From Actinomyces sp. oral taxon 414 (lineage in GTDB: Bacteria > Actinomycetota > Actinomycetes > Actinomycetales > Actinomycetaceae), in contig NZ_CP012590.1 in the NCBI RefSeq assembly GCF_001278845.1, forward strand, positions 3,472,001 through 3,536,000: 64,000 nucleotides of DNA, written 5' to 3'. The notes beneath the pieces were generated by a model. It made no database searches. It worked only from the letters and a program-made list of their open reading frames with translations, and was not told where the DNA came from. Positions within the stretch are counted from its first letter, which is position 1. Each line of letters opens with the position of its first letter. Positions 1 through 8,947 of the stretch are shown here, in pieces. The position numbers were made by a program, and so were the translations under genes.

Positions 1-8
1 CCTGCCTC

Positions 9-713
9 ATGCTCCTGGTGCTCCCTGAAGGATCTTCCGGACCCGCCCTCATTCTCATCGTCATATCAACATCCGCGACCACGGGGATATTCGCCCTGCT
101 CCGGTGCGCCGCGCGCCGCGAACGCACCCCGTCGCACAGGCCCCTGCTCCCCATAATGCGAAGACTCCCGGCCGATCGGCGCGCGGCACTGCGCCTGCGC
201 TATCTCGGCGAATGCCGCCGCCTGCCCGCCGTCATCGCCCTGGCCGAGGCCGCCTTCATCGCGTGCGCAATGGGGCGCTTCGGCATGTCGGTCGCGGGGG
301 CGGTGCACATCGGGGGCGCCCTCGTCGCCTCGGCCTGCGTCTGCGCCGTCGGAGAGGCCGAGTCCACGCGGGCGGGGCGATTCTCGCGCAGGCGCTACGA
401 GGTCGCCGATCCCGAACTCGTCCGCGCCGGCGCCCCAATGATTCTGATCCCCGTGTCGGCCGCACTGGCCCTGACGGGGATACTGGCGGCCGTGAACGGC
501 GGCGCGGCGGACGCGCCGTCGATCGCGGCCGGCGCCGGGCACCAGCTCATCGCCGCGCCGCTCCTGCTGGCGGCAATGGTGCGATTCAGCGCGACCAGGA
601 CGGTATCGCCGCTCGCCGAACTGATATTCCTCCTCATCATGCTGACCCCCGGTCTGGCCGTCCTCGCCGGGGCGGCGACGCTCATCCACCGGAGAGGACG
701 GCGCCGTGCTTGA
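9..713 (+). CDS. Membrane protein, probable ABC transporter permease partner
   Basis: The protein is about 234 residues with several hydrophobic segments near residues 10-32, 75-115, 140-165 and 175-228, so it is probably an integral membrane protein. I recognise no family motif. Its stop overlaps the start of the next ABC ATPase gene by 8 bp (GTG at 706, TGA at 711-713), so the two are translationally coupled and it is likely the membrane half of that transporter. The reading frame is open to the window edge, so the true start may lie upstream and the gene may be 5' partial. Confidence 0.6.
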   Translation: MLLVLPEGSSGPALILIVISTSATTGIFALLRCAARRERTPSHRPLLPIMRRLPADRRAALRLRYLGECRRLPAVIALAEAAFIACAMGRFGMSVAGAVHIGGALVASACVCAVGEAESTRAGRFSRRRYEVADPELVRAGAPMILIPVSAALALTGILAAVNGGAADAPSIAAGAGHQLIAAPLLLAAMVRFSATRTVSPLAELIFLLIMLTPGLAVLAGAATLIHRRGRRRA

Positions 714-1449
714 AATAGAAGGGCTGGTGCACCGGTACGCCAACGGCCGCGGGGTGGGCCCCGTGTCCCTGCGCGTCAGAGCGGGCGAGGCCCTGGGCGT
801 CGTGGGCCCCAACGGCGCGGGCAAGAGCACGCTCTTCAACGGCCTGTGCGGCTCGGGCCCGCTGTCCGGGGGAGCCGTCAGGCTCAACGGCCGCGACACG
901 GGGCGGCGCCTGCCCAGTGCGGCGGTGGGCTTCCTCCCCGAGACCTGCCGGCTCCTCCCCTCGATGACCGCCCTCCAGGCGGTCGCCTTCGAACGGGGCG
1001 TGCGGGGCCTGGCCGTGAGCGACTCCGGGCTGGCCGACGCGCTGGGCGCCATGGGGGTCGACGACGCCGGTGACGCGGCCGTCTCCGCCCTGTCCCAGGG
1101 GATGCGCCGGAGGGTCGGCATCGTCTGCGCATTCCTCGGATCGCCGCCGGTGGTGGTCGCCGACGAGCCCCTCAACGGCCTGGACGTCGACGGCGTCCTC
1201 CTCTTCCGCGATCTCCTGCGCGACTACCTCGCGCACGGCGGCGCGCTCCTCATCTCCAGCCACATCCTCGATCTCCTGGACGAGGTGTGCGCCCGCGTCC
1301 TGCTGCTGCGAGACGGCCTCGTCGTCGAGACGATCGACGCCGACGGCGGGCGCGTCGAGCAGGCCTACCGGCGACTGCGGGCCGAGTCGTCGGAGGCCGC
1401 GGAACCGCGGGCCGGCGCACGGGCCCACCGGCGGCCGCGGGCCGACTAG
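706..1449 (+). CDS. ABC transporter ATP-binding protein
   Basis: A 247-residue ATPase that would power transport by the upstream membrane protein. Walker A GPNGAGKST lies at residues 34-42, the signature region LSQGM lies before the Walker B stretch VVVADEPLNGLD, and the switch histidine is in ISSHILD. Length and motifs match the single-domain ATPases of ABC-2-type exporters. The last 25 residues are Arg/Ala-rich and probably not part of the fold. The substrate cannot be read from the sequence. The GTG start is supported by the 8-bp overlap with the preceding gene. Confidence 0.9.
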   Translation: MLEIEGLVHRYANGRGVGPVSLRVRAGEALGVVGPNGAGKSTLFNGLCGSGPLSGGAVRLNGRDTGRRLPSAAVGFLPETCRLLPSMTALQAVAFERGVRGLAVSDSGLADALGAMGVDDAGDAAVSALSQGMRRRVGIVCAFLGSPPVVVADEPLNGLDVDGVLLFRDLLRDYLAHGGALLISSHILDLLDEVCARVLLLRDGLVVETIDADGGRVEQAYRRLRAESSEAAEPRAGARAHRRPRAD

Positions 1450-1524
1450 CGCGGAAGGCCCGGGCGGGACCCCGCCGCCCCGCGGCCGACTGCGGGGCCG
1501 CCCTCCTCCCGGGCGGCGAGCCCC

Positions 1525-1676
1525 CGCCGCCCCCGCTCGGCTCAGCGCAGCGCCGTCGGGTCCCGTGAGGAGCACGGCCGACGGGCCGCCGCCCCCGCTC
1601 GGCTCAGCGCAGCGCCGTCGGGTCCCGTGAGGAGCACGGCCGACGGGCCGCCGCCCCCGCTCGGCTCAGCGCAGCG
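1525..1676. repeat. 62-bp tandem repeat, about 2.5 copies
   Basis: The segment from CCGCCCCCGCTCGGCTCAGC repeats with an exact 62-bp period (anchor CTCAGCGCAG at 1541, 1603 and 1665) with almost no variation. The last copy runs into the 3' end of the response-regulator gene on the minus strand, whose stop is at 1666-1668, so the stop codon and last codons of that gene are duplicated downstream of it. The near identity of the copies suggests recent tandem duplication. Confidence 0.9.
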
Positions 1677-2136
1677 CCTCCAGGGCGCGGGCGGCGTCCA
1701 GGGCCCGCAGGTGCGCCAGCGGGTCCAGGCCGGCCTCCAGGACGAAGTCGGTCAGCTGGGCGCGGACCACCTCCTGGAGCCGGGCGGCCCGCCAGGGCTT
1801 GGCGATGTAGTGGTCCAGCCCGGCCTCGTTGACGGCCCGGATCGTGTCCGCCTGGTCCGCCTGGCCGGTGACCAGCACCTTGCGCGCATCCGCCGTGCGC
1901 TCGTCGCCGGCCATCTCCACGAGCATGTCGACCCCGCTGCGCCCGGGCAGCCGGTGGTCGGCCAGGATGAGGGCGACGACGTCGCCGTCGCCGTCGATCT
2001 CGTCGACGACCTCGAGGGCGTCGTCGACGTCCTCGGCCGGCTCTATGCGCACCGTATCGGCGAAGGGGGCGAGATCGCCCAGGACGGCGTCGCGGACCTC
2101 GGGCTCGTCCTCGACGACGACAATGGCGAGTTTCAT
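1666..2136 (-). CDS. Receiver-only response regulator
   Basis: A 156-residue CheY-like receiver. The acidic pocket is E9/D10/E11, the phospho-acceptor is D60 in LADHRLPG, T90 and K113 (IAKPW) are the conserved switch residues, and Y110 is the aromatic switch. After the receiver (to about residue 125) there are only about 30 residues and no DNA-binding domain, so output must be by protein contact. Its ATG overlaps the kinase stop by 4 bp (ATGA), making it the partner of that kinase and the last gene of a transporter-kinase-regulator operon. Confidence 0.9.
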   Translation of the reverse strand: MKLAIVVVEDEPEVRDAVLGDLAPFADTVRIEPAEDVDDALEVVDEIDGDGDVVALILADHRLPGRSGVDMLVEMAGDERTADARKVLVTGQADQADTIRAVNEAGLDHYIAKPWRAARLQEVVRAQLTDFVLEAGLDPLAHLRALDAARALEALR

Positions 2137-4238
2137 GGCTGATCCTTCCTCTCAGGGGCCCGCTGCGGCGGCTCGGCGGGCAGTCGGACGGTGACGCGGG
2201 TGCGCCCGGGGCGGGAGTCGACGGCGATGGTGCCGCCGTGGGCGTCGACGACGCTCTTGGCCAGGCCCATGCCCAGTCCCAGCCCGAAGCGGACCCGGCC
2301 GTGCTTGGTGGTGAAGCGGGGCTCGAAGATCCGGGGCAGGACCTGCGGGTCGATGCCGGGGCCGTTGTCCGTCACGTCCACGCGCACGCCGTCGGGCTCG
2401 CCCGCCACGGCGATGACCAGCCGCGGGGCGAAGTCCGACGGCTCCCCGGCCCCGCCGTCCGGCGCATCCCCGGCCCCGGCCGCCGCCCCGGCGCCCGCCC
2501 CCGCGAGCGCGTCGGCGGCGTTGGACAGGATATTGGTCCACACCTGGGCGAGCTCCCCGGCCCGCCCGGGGACGGCGCCCACCTCGGCGTAGTCGCGCTC
2601 GATGGCCACGTCCCGCAGCCGGTGGGCGGTCAGGCGCAGCGAGTCCTCCAGAACCTCGCGCACATCGACGTCCTGGACCATCTCCCCCTCGGGGCGCACG
2701 TAGGTGGACAGGGCGGACACGAGCCCGCGGATCCGCTTGGTGGCCAGGGCGACATTGCGCTCCTGCCGGCCGACCGAGGCGGCCGCGAGCGCGGTGGCCA
2801 GCCGCCGCGGGTCGCCGGCCAGGTCCCGCACCCGCTGCGGGTCGGAGTCGGCGTCCAGGCCCAGGGACACGAGCCGGCGGGCGAGCTCGCGGTCGCCCAC
2901 CACCGCCTCCAGCGCCCGGCGGGCGGCGCGCTCCTGGCGGGTCGAGGCGGCCGGGCGGGTGCGGGCGTGCGCGGCGGTGCTCAGCACCATCTCGCCGTCG
3001 GGGTGCCCGGCCAGCAGGGAGGCCAGGTCCTCGCGCAGGTGGGCGTTGGCCCCCTCCAGGGCGGCCACGGGGTTGTTGAGCTCGTGGGCCACGCCGGCGG
3101 CCAGCTCGCCCAGGGTGGCGAAGCGCTCCTGGGCGAGCAGCTCCAGGCGGGCCTGCTCCAGGGCCTCCAGGGCCTGGGTCGCCTGGGCGCGCTCGGCCTC
3201 GACGGCGGCGGCGAGCTCGATCTTCTCCACCTGGAGGACCTCGGAGCGCGACAGCCGCGTGGTGAGCGAGCCGATGATCAGGGCGGCCAGGGTCTGCTCG
3301 GTGGCGGGGTTCTCGCGCAGCGCCCGGTCGAGCTGCTCGATGGACAGCAGGATGAGCTCGACGTCGGTGGTCGTGGTGGCGGTGACGTAGGCGCGCCCCT
3401 GGGTGGCCAGGGAGACCAGGCCGACGATGCGCCCGGTGGTGGCGTGGTGGAGCGTGACCTCGCCGACCCGGGTGTGGCGGGTCAGGGCCACGGCCCCGGA
3501 CACGACGACGCAGACGGCGTCGACCACCTGGCCCTGGTGGGCCAGGCGCACCCCGGGGGGCAGGTGCAGGCGCGGGCGCGGGCCCAGGACGGCCTCGCAG
3601 GCGGCGATGAGCTCGGCGGTGAGGCGGTCGTTGGAGTGGTTGAGGGCCTCCAGCAGCGGGGAGCGGCCCTCGGGCGGCTCGTCGGCGCGGCCCAGGCGGT
3701 GGCGGCGCTCGTCGTCGGGCAGATGGTCGCGCATCCACCGGCTGGTCTGGGCGGCGGCGCGGTCGGCGATCGCCCCGGGCGTCCACGGGACGACGACGAC
3801 CTCGCGGATGAGGTCCTCGTCGACGGCCCGCCCCAGGTCCGTCAGCTCGCTGCGCTCGGTGAGCAGGACCAGGCGCGCCGAGGCCAGGACCGGGTAGTGG
3901 TCGATGGCGGCGGCGACGTCGTCGAGGCTGCCGACCTCGTCGGTGGCCACGATGAGGGGGACCCGCCCCAGGGGCTCGGGGCCGGAGGCGGCGCGGGCGA
4001 AGAGCTCGGCGAGGGTGCGCACGCGCAGGACGTCGGCGGCGGCGCGCACGGCCGGCTCGATCTCGTGGGCGGCCTGGCTGCCCAGGGAGGCGGGCGAGAC
4101 GACGGCGACCACGAGGCGCTCGGGCCCCGACCCGCCGGTCGCATCGTCGGTCCCGGGCGCGGCGGGCCCCGGCCCGGCCGGGCGGGGCCGCGCCGTCGGC
4201 TCCCGGGCGTCCCCCCCGGCTCCGGCCGGGGCGCTCAC
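2133..4238 (-). CDS. Sensor histidine kinase with CRP-like (cyclic-nucleotide-binding) domain
   Basis: A 701-residue soluble kinase. An N-terminal alpha/beta region (about 40-170) looks like a degenerate receiver. A cyclic-nucleotide-binding or CRP-like beta barrel follows at about 220-320 (LPPGVRLAHQG, then VSGAVALTRH), then a coiled coil at 335-375, the H-box ELAAGVAHELNNP with phospho-accepting H385, and a C-terminal HATPase domain with N-box TNILSNAADAL, DNGPGID and the GLGLGMGLAKS lid. No membrane segments are visible. The GTG start at 4238 overlaps the transporter stop as GTGA. A much longer open frame runs upstream but is the shadow of the transporter gene. The kinase probably couples transporter state or a cytoplasmic ligand to the receiver-only regulator. 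Confidence 0.88.
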   Translation of the reverse strand: MSAPAGAGGDAREPTARPRPAGPGPAAPGTDDATGGSGPERLVVAVVSPASLGSQAAHEIEPAVRAAADVLRVRTLAELFARAASGPEPLGRVPLIVATDEVGSLDDVAAAIDHYPVLASARLVLLTERSELTDLGRAVDEDLIREVVVVPWTPGAIADRAAAQTSRWMRDHLPDDERRHRLGRADEPPEGRSPLLEALNHSNDRLTAELIAACEAVLGPRPRLHLPPGVRLAHQGQVVDAVCVVVSGAVALTRHTRVGEVTLHHATTGRIVGLVSLATQGRAYVTATTTTDVELILLSIEQLDRALRENPATEQTLAALIIGSLTTRLSRSEVLQVEKIELAAAVEAERAQATQALEALEQARLELLAQERFATLGELAAGVAHELNNPVAALEGANAHLREDLASLLAGHPDGEMVLSTAAHARTRPAASTRQERAARRALEAVVGDRELARRLVSLGLDADSDPQRVRDLAGDPRRLATALAAASVGRQERNVALATKRIRGLVSALSTYVRPEGEMVQDVDVREVLEDSLRLTAHRLRDVAIERDYAEVGAVPGRAGELAQVWTNILSNAADALAGAGAGAAAGAGDAPDGGAGEPSDFAPRLVIAVAGEPDGVRVDVTDNGPGIDPQVLPRIFEPRFTTKHGRVRFGLGLGMGLAKSVVDAHGGTIAVDSRPGRTRVTVRLPAEPPQRAPERKDQP

Positions 4239-5722
4239 ACCAGCCCCATCCACGACCACAGGGTCGGCATGACCAGCACGAGGACGGTCGTGCCCGCGAC
4301 CCCGATGACGATCCCGACCCGGGCCATGTCCGCGGTGGAGACCTCGCCGGTGGCGTAGGCGATGGCGTTGGGCGGGGTGGAGATGGGCAGGCTCATGCCC
4401 AGCGAGCAGGCCAGGGCCAGGACCACGGCGATCGTCACCGGCTCGAGCCCCTCGATGCCGCCGGCCAGGCCCATCGCCAGGGGGATGAGCAGGTTGGAGG
4501 CGGCCGAGTGGCTGATGACATTGGACATGGCCAGCCCCAGCGCCCCCATGACCACGACGACCGCGAGGGCCGGCATGGCCCCCCAGTCGAACAGCCCCAG
4601 CAGCCACACGTCCAGGCCGGTGTCGCCCACGCCGTCGCCCAGGGCGATGCCCCCGGCCACGAGCCACAGCACCGGCCACGACAGGCGCCCGAGGTCCTCC
4701 CCGCCCATGACGCCGGTGACCAGCAGGGCGATGACGGCCAGGAAGCCGACGACGTTGGCGCTCATCCCGTGCAGGGACTCGGTCATCCACAGCAGGATCG
4801 TGGCGGCGGCGATGACGTAGAAGGTGACGGCCCGCCGGTCGGTGTGCCAGGTGGCCCGCATGTCCAGCTCGATGCCCAGCCCGGCGGGGATGAACAGGAC
4901 GATGAGCAGCAGCCAGGCGCCCAGCAGGATGACGAGCATGAGGGGCACGGCCATGACCATCCAGGAGGCGAAGGAGATGTGGTGGCCGCGCTCGGCCAGG
5001 GCGCCCAGGGCGATGGCGTTGGGCGGGGTGCCCACCGGGGTGCCGATGCCGCCGACGTTGGCGGCCACAGGGATGGACAGGGCCAGGCCCGCGCGGGGGC
5101 GGCCCTCGGGCAGGGCACCGAGGATGGGGATGACGACGGCGAACATGGTGGCGGTGGTCGCCGTATTGGACATGAACATGCTCAGCAGCGCGGTGATGAC
5201 CATCAGGCCCAGCACCGTGCGCCGGGCCGAGCCGGTGAAGGGCTTGATGAGCACGGCGGCGAGGTTCTTGTCCAGGTGGTACTTGGCGGCGCCGTCGGCG
5301 ATGAGGAAGCCGCCCAGGAACAGGATGATGACCGGGTTGGCCAGGGCGGCCAGGAACTCGGCGTAGTGGGTGGCGCCGGCGGGCACGGGCAGGAGCGCCT
5401 GGTCGGAGACCAGCAGGACCTCCAGGCCGATGACCAGGACGGCGGTGGCGACCAGGGGGATGGCCTCGGTGACCCACAGGACGATTGCCAGCAGGAAGAT
5501 GGACAGCATGCGCTCGCCCGGGTCGTCGAGCCCGGGGACGTCGAAGGCCAGGGGGACGGCGAAGACGACGGCGCCCAGGACGAGCCCGATGATCCGGCGG
5601 AGGCCCAGGGGCTCGTCCACTGCGCGGCGGGCGCTGTCCGCCCGGCGCCGTCGGGCGACGCCCCGGGAGGCGGCGTCCGCCTGGCGGTCGGTGTGGGGGC
5701 GGCGCGCGCGCGGCGTCGGCAT
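4235..5722 (-). CDS. DASS/SLC13-family anion (di/tricarboxylate) symporter
   Basis: A 495-residue, multi-spanning inner-membrane protein of the divalent anion:sodium symporter type. An N-terminal basic tail of about 45 residues is followed by about 11-12 hydrophobic helices. The two family repeats with the SNT-type signatures are visible: MSNTATTATMF with GTPVGTPPNAIALG in the first half, and MSNVISHSAASNLL with STPPNAIAYATG in the second. Likely substrates are C4-dicarboxylates or citrate, but sulfate cannot be excluded. The start is the ATG at 5722, with AGGAGG about 8 nt upstream; longer in-frame starts lack a ribosome-binding site. It is the first gene of the transporter-kinase-regulator operon. 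Confidence 0.88.
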   Translation of the reverse strand: MPTPRARRPHTDRQADAASRGVARRRRADSARRAVDEPLGLRRIIGLVLGAVVFAVPLAFDVPGLDDPGERMLSIFLLAIVLWVTEAIPLVATAVLVIGLEVLLVSDQALLPVPAGATHYAEFLAALANPVIILFLGGFLIADGAAKYHLDKNLAAVLIKPFTGSARRTVLGLMVITALLSMFMSNTATTATMFAVVIPILGALPEGRPRAGLALSIPVAANVGGIGTPVGTPPNAIALGALAERGHHISFASWMVMAVPLMLVILLGAWLLLIVLFIPAGLGIELDMRATWHTDRRAVTFYVIAAATILLWMTESLHGMSANVVGFLAVIALLVTGVMGGEDLGRLSWPVLWLVAGGIALGDGVGDTGLDVWLLGLFDWGAMPALAVVVVMGALGLAMSNVISHSAASNLLIPLAMGLAGGIEGLEPVTIAVVLALACSLGMSLPISTPPNAIAYATGEVSTADMARVGIVIGVAGTTVLVLVMPTLWSWMGLV

Positions 5723-5941
5723 ATGGGTCCTCCTGGGCACGTACGTACGCGATCGGGCTACCGACGACCGGGCCGGCGGGAGCCGGGAGGCCGAGGGCGA
5801 CCCGGCCTCCTTGCCGGGTCCCGGGGAGCATAGGAGGCGCCCCCGCACCGGGATCGGGACCAAGGGCCCGGGCGGGCGCTGTGGCGCCGCCGCTTCCCGA
5901 CACGCCGCCGCGGCCCTTGAGTCCCCCTCCCAGCCCCGGGC

Positions 5942-6778
5942 TCAGCCGGGCGGCGCCACCCGCCGCAGCCAGGCGTCGACGACGTCGTAGAAGCCGGCCG
6001 GGCGGGTGCGGCGCACGTCGTGCCCGGCGCCGGGCACGAGCGCCGTCTCCACGTGCGCATTGGCCAGGCGCTCCAGGACCTCCAGGCCGTCTCGACCCAC
6101 GCGCGCCGAGCCCGGGCGGTCCCCGGTGACCAGGAGGGTGGGCACCCCCAGGGCGGCCATGCCCTCCTCCCAGGCCACCGGCGGGGCGACGACGCCGGTG
6201 CGCAGCAGCCCGGCGTCCACGCGTTGGGAGGCCCACACGCCGGGCAGGACCTCGACGTCGGGTGCCTCGCCGCCGGCCAGGGCGCGCGCCGCCGCGGCGG
6301 CCGGGTCGGCGCACACGGCGGCGGCGGCCCGGGCGCGGGCGGCGCCGCGGGCGAGGAGCTCGGCGGGGGTGCGCGTGCCGTAGCGGGCCGGGTCGATGAG
6401 GACCAGGCCGCGGACGAGTCCAGGGCGCCGGGCGCCCACGACCATGGCGGTGGCCGCGCCCATGGAGTGGCCGATGAGCACCGGGGGCGGCGGCGCGACC
6501 AGACCCAGGGCGGCCCGGCCGCGCCGCTGGGCGTCGAGGTCCTCCAGGACGGCGACGACGTCGTCGACCAGGACCTGCCCGGCGCGTTCGAGTTCGGCGG
6601 GCGTCCAGCGCGGGGACAGGCCGTGACCGCGGGCGTCCACGGCGACCACCCGGTAGCCCCGGGCGGCCCAGTGGTCGATGGCGTCGGCCTGGGAGGCGGC
6701 CGAGGAGGTGATCCCGTGCAGGAGCACCAGGGCGGGGGCGTCGTCGGGCCCGACGACAATGCGGGCGAGATCGCTCAC
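5942..6778 (-). CDS. Alpha/beta-fold hydrolase
   Basis: A 278-residue hydrolase of the alpha/beta superfamily. The oxyanion loop region is LLHGITSSA, the nucleophile elbow is GHSMG (IGHSMGAATA), an acid is likely in LVTGDRPGS, and the catalytic histidine is in GAGHDVRRT near the C-terminus. It is soluble and has no signal peptide. The GTG at 6778 is chosen because GGAG lies at the right distance upstream and the family fold begins at once. It is paralogous to the protein at 10199-11212: both share HGIT-S-A, DARGHG-SPRW and GHSMG. The substrate is unknown. Confidence 0.85.
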   Translation of the reverse strand: MSDLARIVVGPDDAPALVLLHGITSSAASQADAIDHWAARGYRVVAVDARGHGLSPRWTPAELERAGQVLVDDVVAVLEDLDAQRRGRAALGLVAPPPPVLIGHSMGAATAMVVGARRPGLVRGLVLIDPARYGTRTPAELLARGAARARAAAAVCADPAAAAARALAGGEAPDVEVLPGVWASQRVDAGLLRTGVVAPPVAWEEGMAALGVPTLLVTGDRPGSARVGRDGLEVLERLANAHVETALVPGAGHDVRRTRPAGFYDVVDAWLRRVAPPG

Positions 6779-6876
6779 GGACGGCTCCTTGACTTCTGAA
6801 TTCCCCTTCGGAACGTGTCGAGCATAGGTCCGCCCGGCGTCCACCGCCCGCGCACCACGGGGCGCCGCCGCGCGGA

Positions 6877-6882
6877 TAGCCT
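6877..6882 (+). promoter_or_regulatory. -10 element TAGCCT of luxS (leaderless)
   Basis: TAGCCT ends 7 nt before the luxS ATG and no Shine-Dalgarno sequence lies between. The spacing would place the transcription start at or within a base of the start codon, as in the leaderless transcripts common in Actinobacteria. No convincing -35 is seen. Confidence 0.55.
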
Positions 6883-6889
6883 TGGGGCC

Positions 6890-7474
6890 ATGAGCCAGTA
6901 CACGCAGACCTCGGGACCGCGTATGAACGTCGAGTCCTTCAACCTCGACCACACGCGGGTGGCCGCGCCCTTCGTGCGGGTCGCCGACCGCAAGCGCCTG
7001 CCGGGCGGCGACGAACTGGTCAAGTACGACGTGCGCTTCTGCCAGCCTAACCGCGAGCACCTGGACATGCGGGCAGTGCACTCCATCGAGCACCTGACCG
7101 CCGAGCTCATGCGCAACCGCACCGACCGGCTCATCGACTTCGGGCCCATGGGCTGCCAGACCGGCTTCTACGCCCTGACCCTGGGGCTGGAGCCGGCCGA
7201 GTTCCTGCCGCTGCTGGAGGCGACCCTCCACGACATCCTGGGCGCCGACGAGGTGCCCGCCGCCAATGAGGTGCAGTGCGGCTGGGGCGCCAACCACTCC
7301 TTGGAGGCGGCGCAGGCGGCGGTGCGCGAATTCCTGGCGGCGCGCGACGAGTGGGAGGTCATCATCCCCGACGCCGGCCCCGGGGCGCCCGAGAATCCCG
7401 CCGGCCCCGCCGGCCCCGCCGACCCCGGCACCTCCAGCGTCCCCTCCGACCCCGAGCAGGGCGACCGGCCATGA
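6890..7474 (+). CDS. luxS: S-ribosylhomocysteine lyase LuxS
   Basis: LuxS splits S-ribosylhomocysteine into homocysteine and 4,5-dihydroxy-2,3-pentanedione, the precursor of autoinducer-2. The zinc ligands are H64 and H68 in the HSIEH motif and C130 in VQCGWG; the catalytic C89 sits in MGCQTG and E67 is present, so the enzyme should be active. The usual 150-160-residue fold is followed by a Pro/Gly/Ala-rich tail of about 30 residues (163-194) that is not part of the family. The ATG at 6890 has TAGCCT 7 nt upstream. It overlaps the next gene by ATGA. mtnN, the preceding enzyme of the pathway, is 3.9 kb downstream. Confidence 0.97.
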   Translation: MSQYTQTSGPRMNVESFNLDHTRVAAPFVRVADRKRLPGGDELVKYDVRFCQPNREHLDMRAVHSIEHLTAELMRNRTDRLIDFGPMGCQTGFYALTLGLEPAEFLPLLEATLHDILGADEVPAANEVQCGWGANHSLEAAQAAVREFLAARDEWEVIIPDAGPGAPENPAGPAGPADPGTSSVPSDPEQGDRP

Positions 7475-8388
7475 CGTCGCTGGAGCCGTCCTCCTACGGG
7501 GTCGTCGTCGTCCCGCAGAGCCCGACCCTCCTGCTCACCGTCCTCCTCCAGCCGGGGATGATGCTGCTGGCCTACCTCGTGGGCCGCCTGACCCGCCGGG
7601 TCCTGCGGCGCTGGCACACGACCCTGTCCTCCTCGGCGGCGACCCTCACGGCCCTGCTGGGCCTGTGGGGCGGGCTGGCCGTGGGGACCTGGGTCTTCAC
7701 GGAGGACTACCTGTGGGCGCCGCGCCTGCTGCTGTGCGCCCTCGCCTCCGCCGTGCTGGTCATCATCCTCACCTCCTTCGTCGCCACCTGGCTCCAGCGC
7801 GAGCCCGAGCTCGAGCCGATCGCGGTGGTGGCGGCCCGCGGGGAGTCGGCGACCCTGGAGTTCAAGTCCTCGGCGCGCGTCAATCTGCGCACCGGCAAGC
7901 GCGACGACGTCATCGAGACGGTCGCCGCCAAGACCGTGGCGGCCTTCCTCAACTCCCGCGGCGGCACCCTGCTGCTGGGTGTGGACGACGCCGGGCGCCT
8001 CATCGGGCTCGGCCCGGACTACACGACGCTGCGCCACGAGGACGCCGACCGCTACGAGCTCTTCCTGCGGGATCTGTGGCGCGTGCGCCTGGGGGCCAAT
8101 GCGGCGGCCCTGCCGCGCCTGGACTTCGCGCCGGCCGCCGACGGCGACGGCGAGGTCTGCCGGATCACCGTGCCGCCGTCGCCGGCGCCCGTGTACCTGT
8201 CCGGCCCCAAGGGCAAGGGCGGACGCGAGCTGTGGGTGCGGGCGGGCAACTCCACCCAGCGCCTGGAGGTGGATGACGCCGTGGCGTATGTGGCCCAGCG
8301 CTGGCCGCGCGAGGTGCGCCCGACGCTGCGCAGCCGATTCGGCGCCTACCTGCTCTACCACCGCCGCCCGGCCGACGCCCCCGAGTGA
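7471..8388 (+). CDS. Membrane-anchored AlbA_2 (Schlafen-type) domain protein
   Basis: A 305-residue protein with two or three N-terminal transmembrane helices (about residues 18-35, 48-72 and 78-105), then a soluble domain resembling the AlbA_2/divergent-AAA (Schlafen) fold. The signature is [14 protein letters not shown] followed by [27 protein letters not shown]. Family members are putative nucleic-acid-binding proteins; the membrane anchor is the unusual part. The ATG overlaps the luxS stop by 4 bp, so it is co-translated with luxS, but no functional link is known. The stop codon lies inside the first of several direct repeats. Confidence 0.75.
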   Translation: MTSLEPSSYGVVVVPQSPTLLLTVLLQPGMMLLAYLVGRLTRRVLRRWHTTLSSSAATLTALLGLWGGLAVGTWVFTEDYLWAPRLLLCALASAVLVIILTSFVATWLQREPELEPIAVVAARGESATLEFKSSARVNLRTGKRDDVIETVAAKTVAAFLNSRGGTLLLGVDDAGRLIGLGPDYTTLRHEDADRYELFLRDLWRVRLGANAAALPRLDFAPAADGDGEVCRITVPPSPAPVYLSGPKGKGGRELWVRAGNSTQRLEVDDAVAYVAQRWPREVRPTLRSRFGAYLLYHRRPADAPE

Positions 8389-8649
8389 GCGCGGCCCCAT
8401 GCCTACTCGAACCGGACCGGACCTCCGTCATGGGACGCTTTCCGAGTGAGCGCGGCCCCGTGACGGCCTGTGGCTCAACGAGTCCTTCGCGCACTCCCCG
8501 AGTGAGCGCGGCCCGGTGACGTCCGGTTGCGGCCCCGTTGACGGGTTCGAGACGGTCCCGGGGGCGATCCCACCCCGAACGCGGAGGACCTGGGGTCGCG
8601 GTCGAGGCTGGCGCAGTCGAAGATCCCGCCCCGAACGCGGGGGGAGCGG
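8376..8649. repeat. Degenerate direct repeats with 56/61-bp spacing
   Basis: CCGAGTGAGCGCGGCCC occurs at 8381, 8442 and 8498 (steps 61 and 56). A second, related-looking repeat GATCCC(A/G)CCCCGAACGCGG occurs at 8566 and 8622 (step 56). The first copy contains the stop codon of the AlbA_2 gene. The stretch between the second and third copies reads on the plus strand as GLWLNESFAHS, which is the conserved M1 aminopeptidase motif. No gene is visible from 8389 to 8947. The pattern could be a decayed CRISPR-like array or local duplication. Confidence 0.5.
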
Positions 8650-8673
8650 CCCGATCCGGCCGGGGGCGGCGCT

Positions 8674-8807
8674 GAAAAAGGTGGCTCCCGCGTATCTTTC
8701 ACGCCCCACCGCCGCCCCGACCCGCCGTAAAACGGCGGAATGACGCCACATCCCGCGCAAACGACACCACGATCGACCCCCAATGATATGCAAGAACCAC
8801 CTTTTTC
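8674..8807. repeat. 134-bp inverted-repeat element, copy A (MITE-like)
   Basis: The element begins GAAAAAGGTGGCTCCC and ends with the imperfect complement (CCACCTTTTTC). A smaller hairpin CCGCCGTAAAACGGCGG lies inside. It is about 93 % identical to 9958-10090, in the same orientation, and weaker similarity continues 25-45 bp beyond both ends. It is too short to code. The terminal inverted repeats and the copy number of two suggest a non-autonomous mobile element. Confidence 0.7.
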
Positions 8808-8916
8808 AACCGCCCGACCGCCCCCGATCCGCCCCCACGGACCGCCCGACCGCCCCGTCCGATCGGCAGACCTCTCCGGGCGACGAAGTTGTGGATGACT
8901 TCACTGAAAAACGCAC

Positions 8917-8925
8917 TTATCCACA
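8917..8925 (+). other. DnaA box TTATCCACA
   Basis: A perfect TTATCCACA, with a weaker inverted match (TTGTGGATG) 28 bp upstream. It lies just before the AbiEi-like gene in an AT-richer pocket. It could titrate DnaA or make the gene replication-linked; this is inference. Confidence 0.5.
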
Positions 8926-8947
8926 GATGAAGCCGCAGATATTGTGA

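Noticed and set aside
1525..1676. 62-bp repeats as a CRISPR array
   Set aside because: The entire 62-bp unit is identical between copies, so there are no unique spacers; this is a tandem duplication.
2238..4358. 706-residue plus-strand open frame opposite the histidine kinase
   Set aside because: Gly/Gln/Asp-rich composition with no domain is typical of antisense frames in GC-rich DNA.
4239..6314. Long minus-strand open frame extending the histidine kinase to 1393 residues
   Set aside because: The extra 690 residues are Arg/Pro/Gly-rich shadow sequence antisense or out of frame to the transporter and hydrolase. The kinase start at 4238 overlaps the transporter stop and fits the family.
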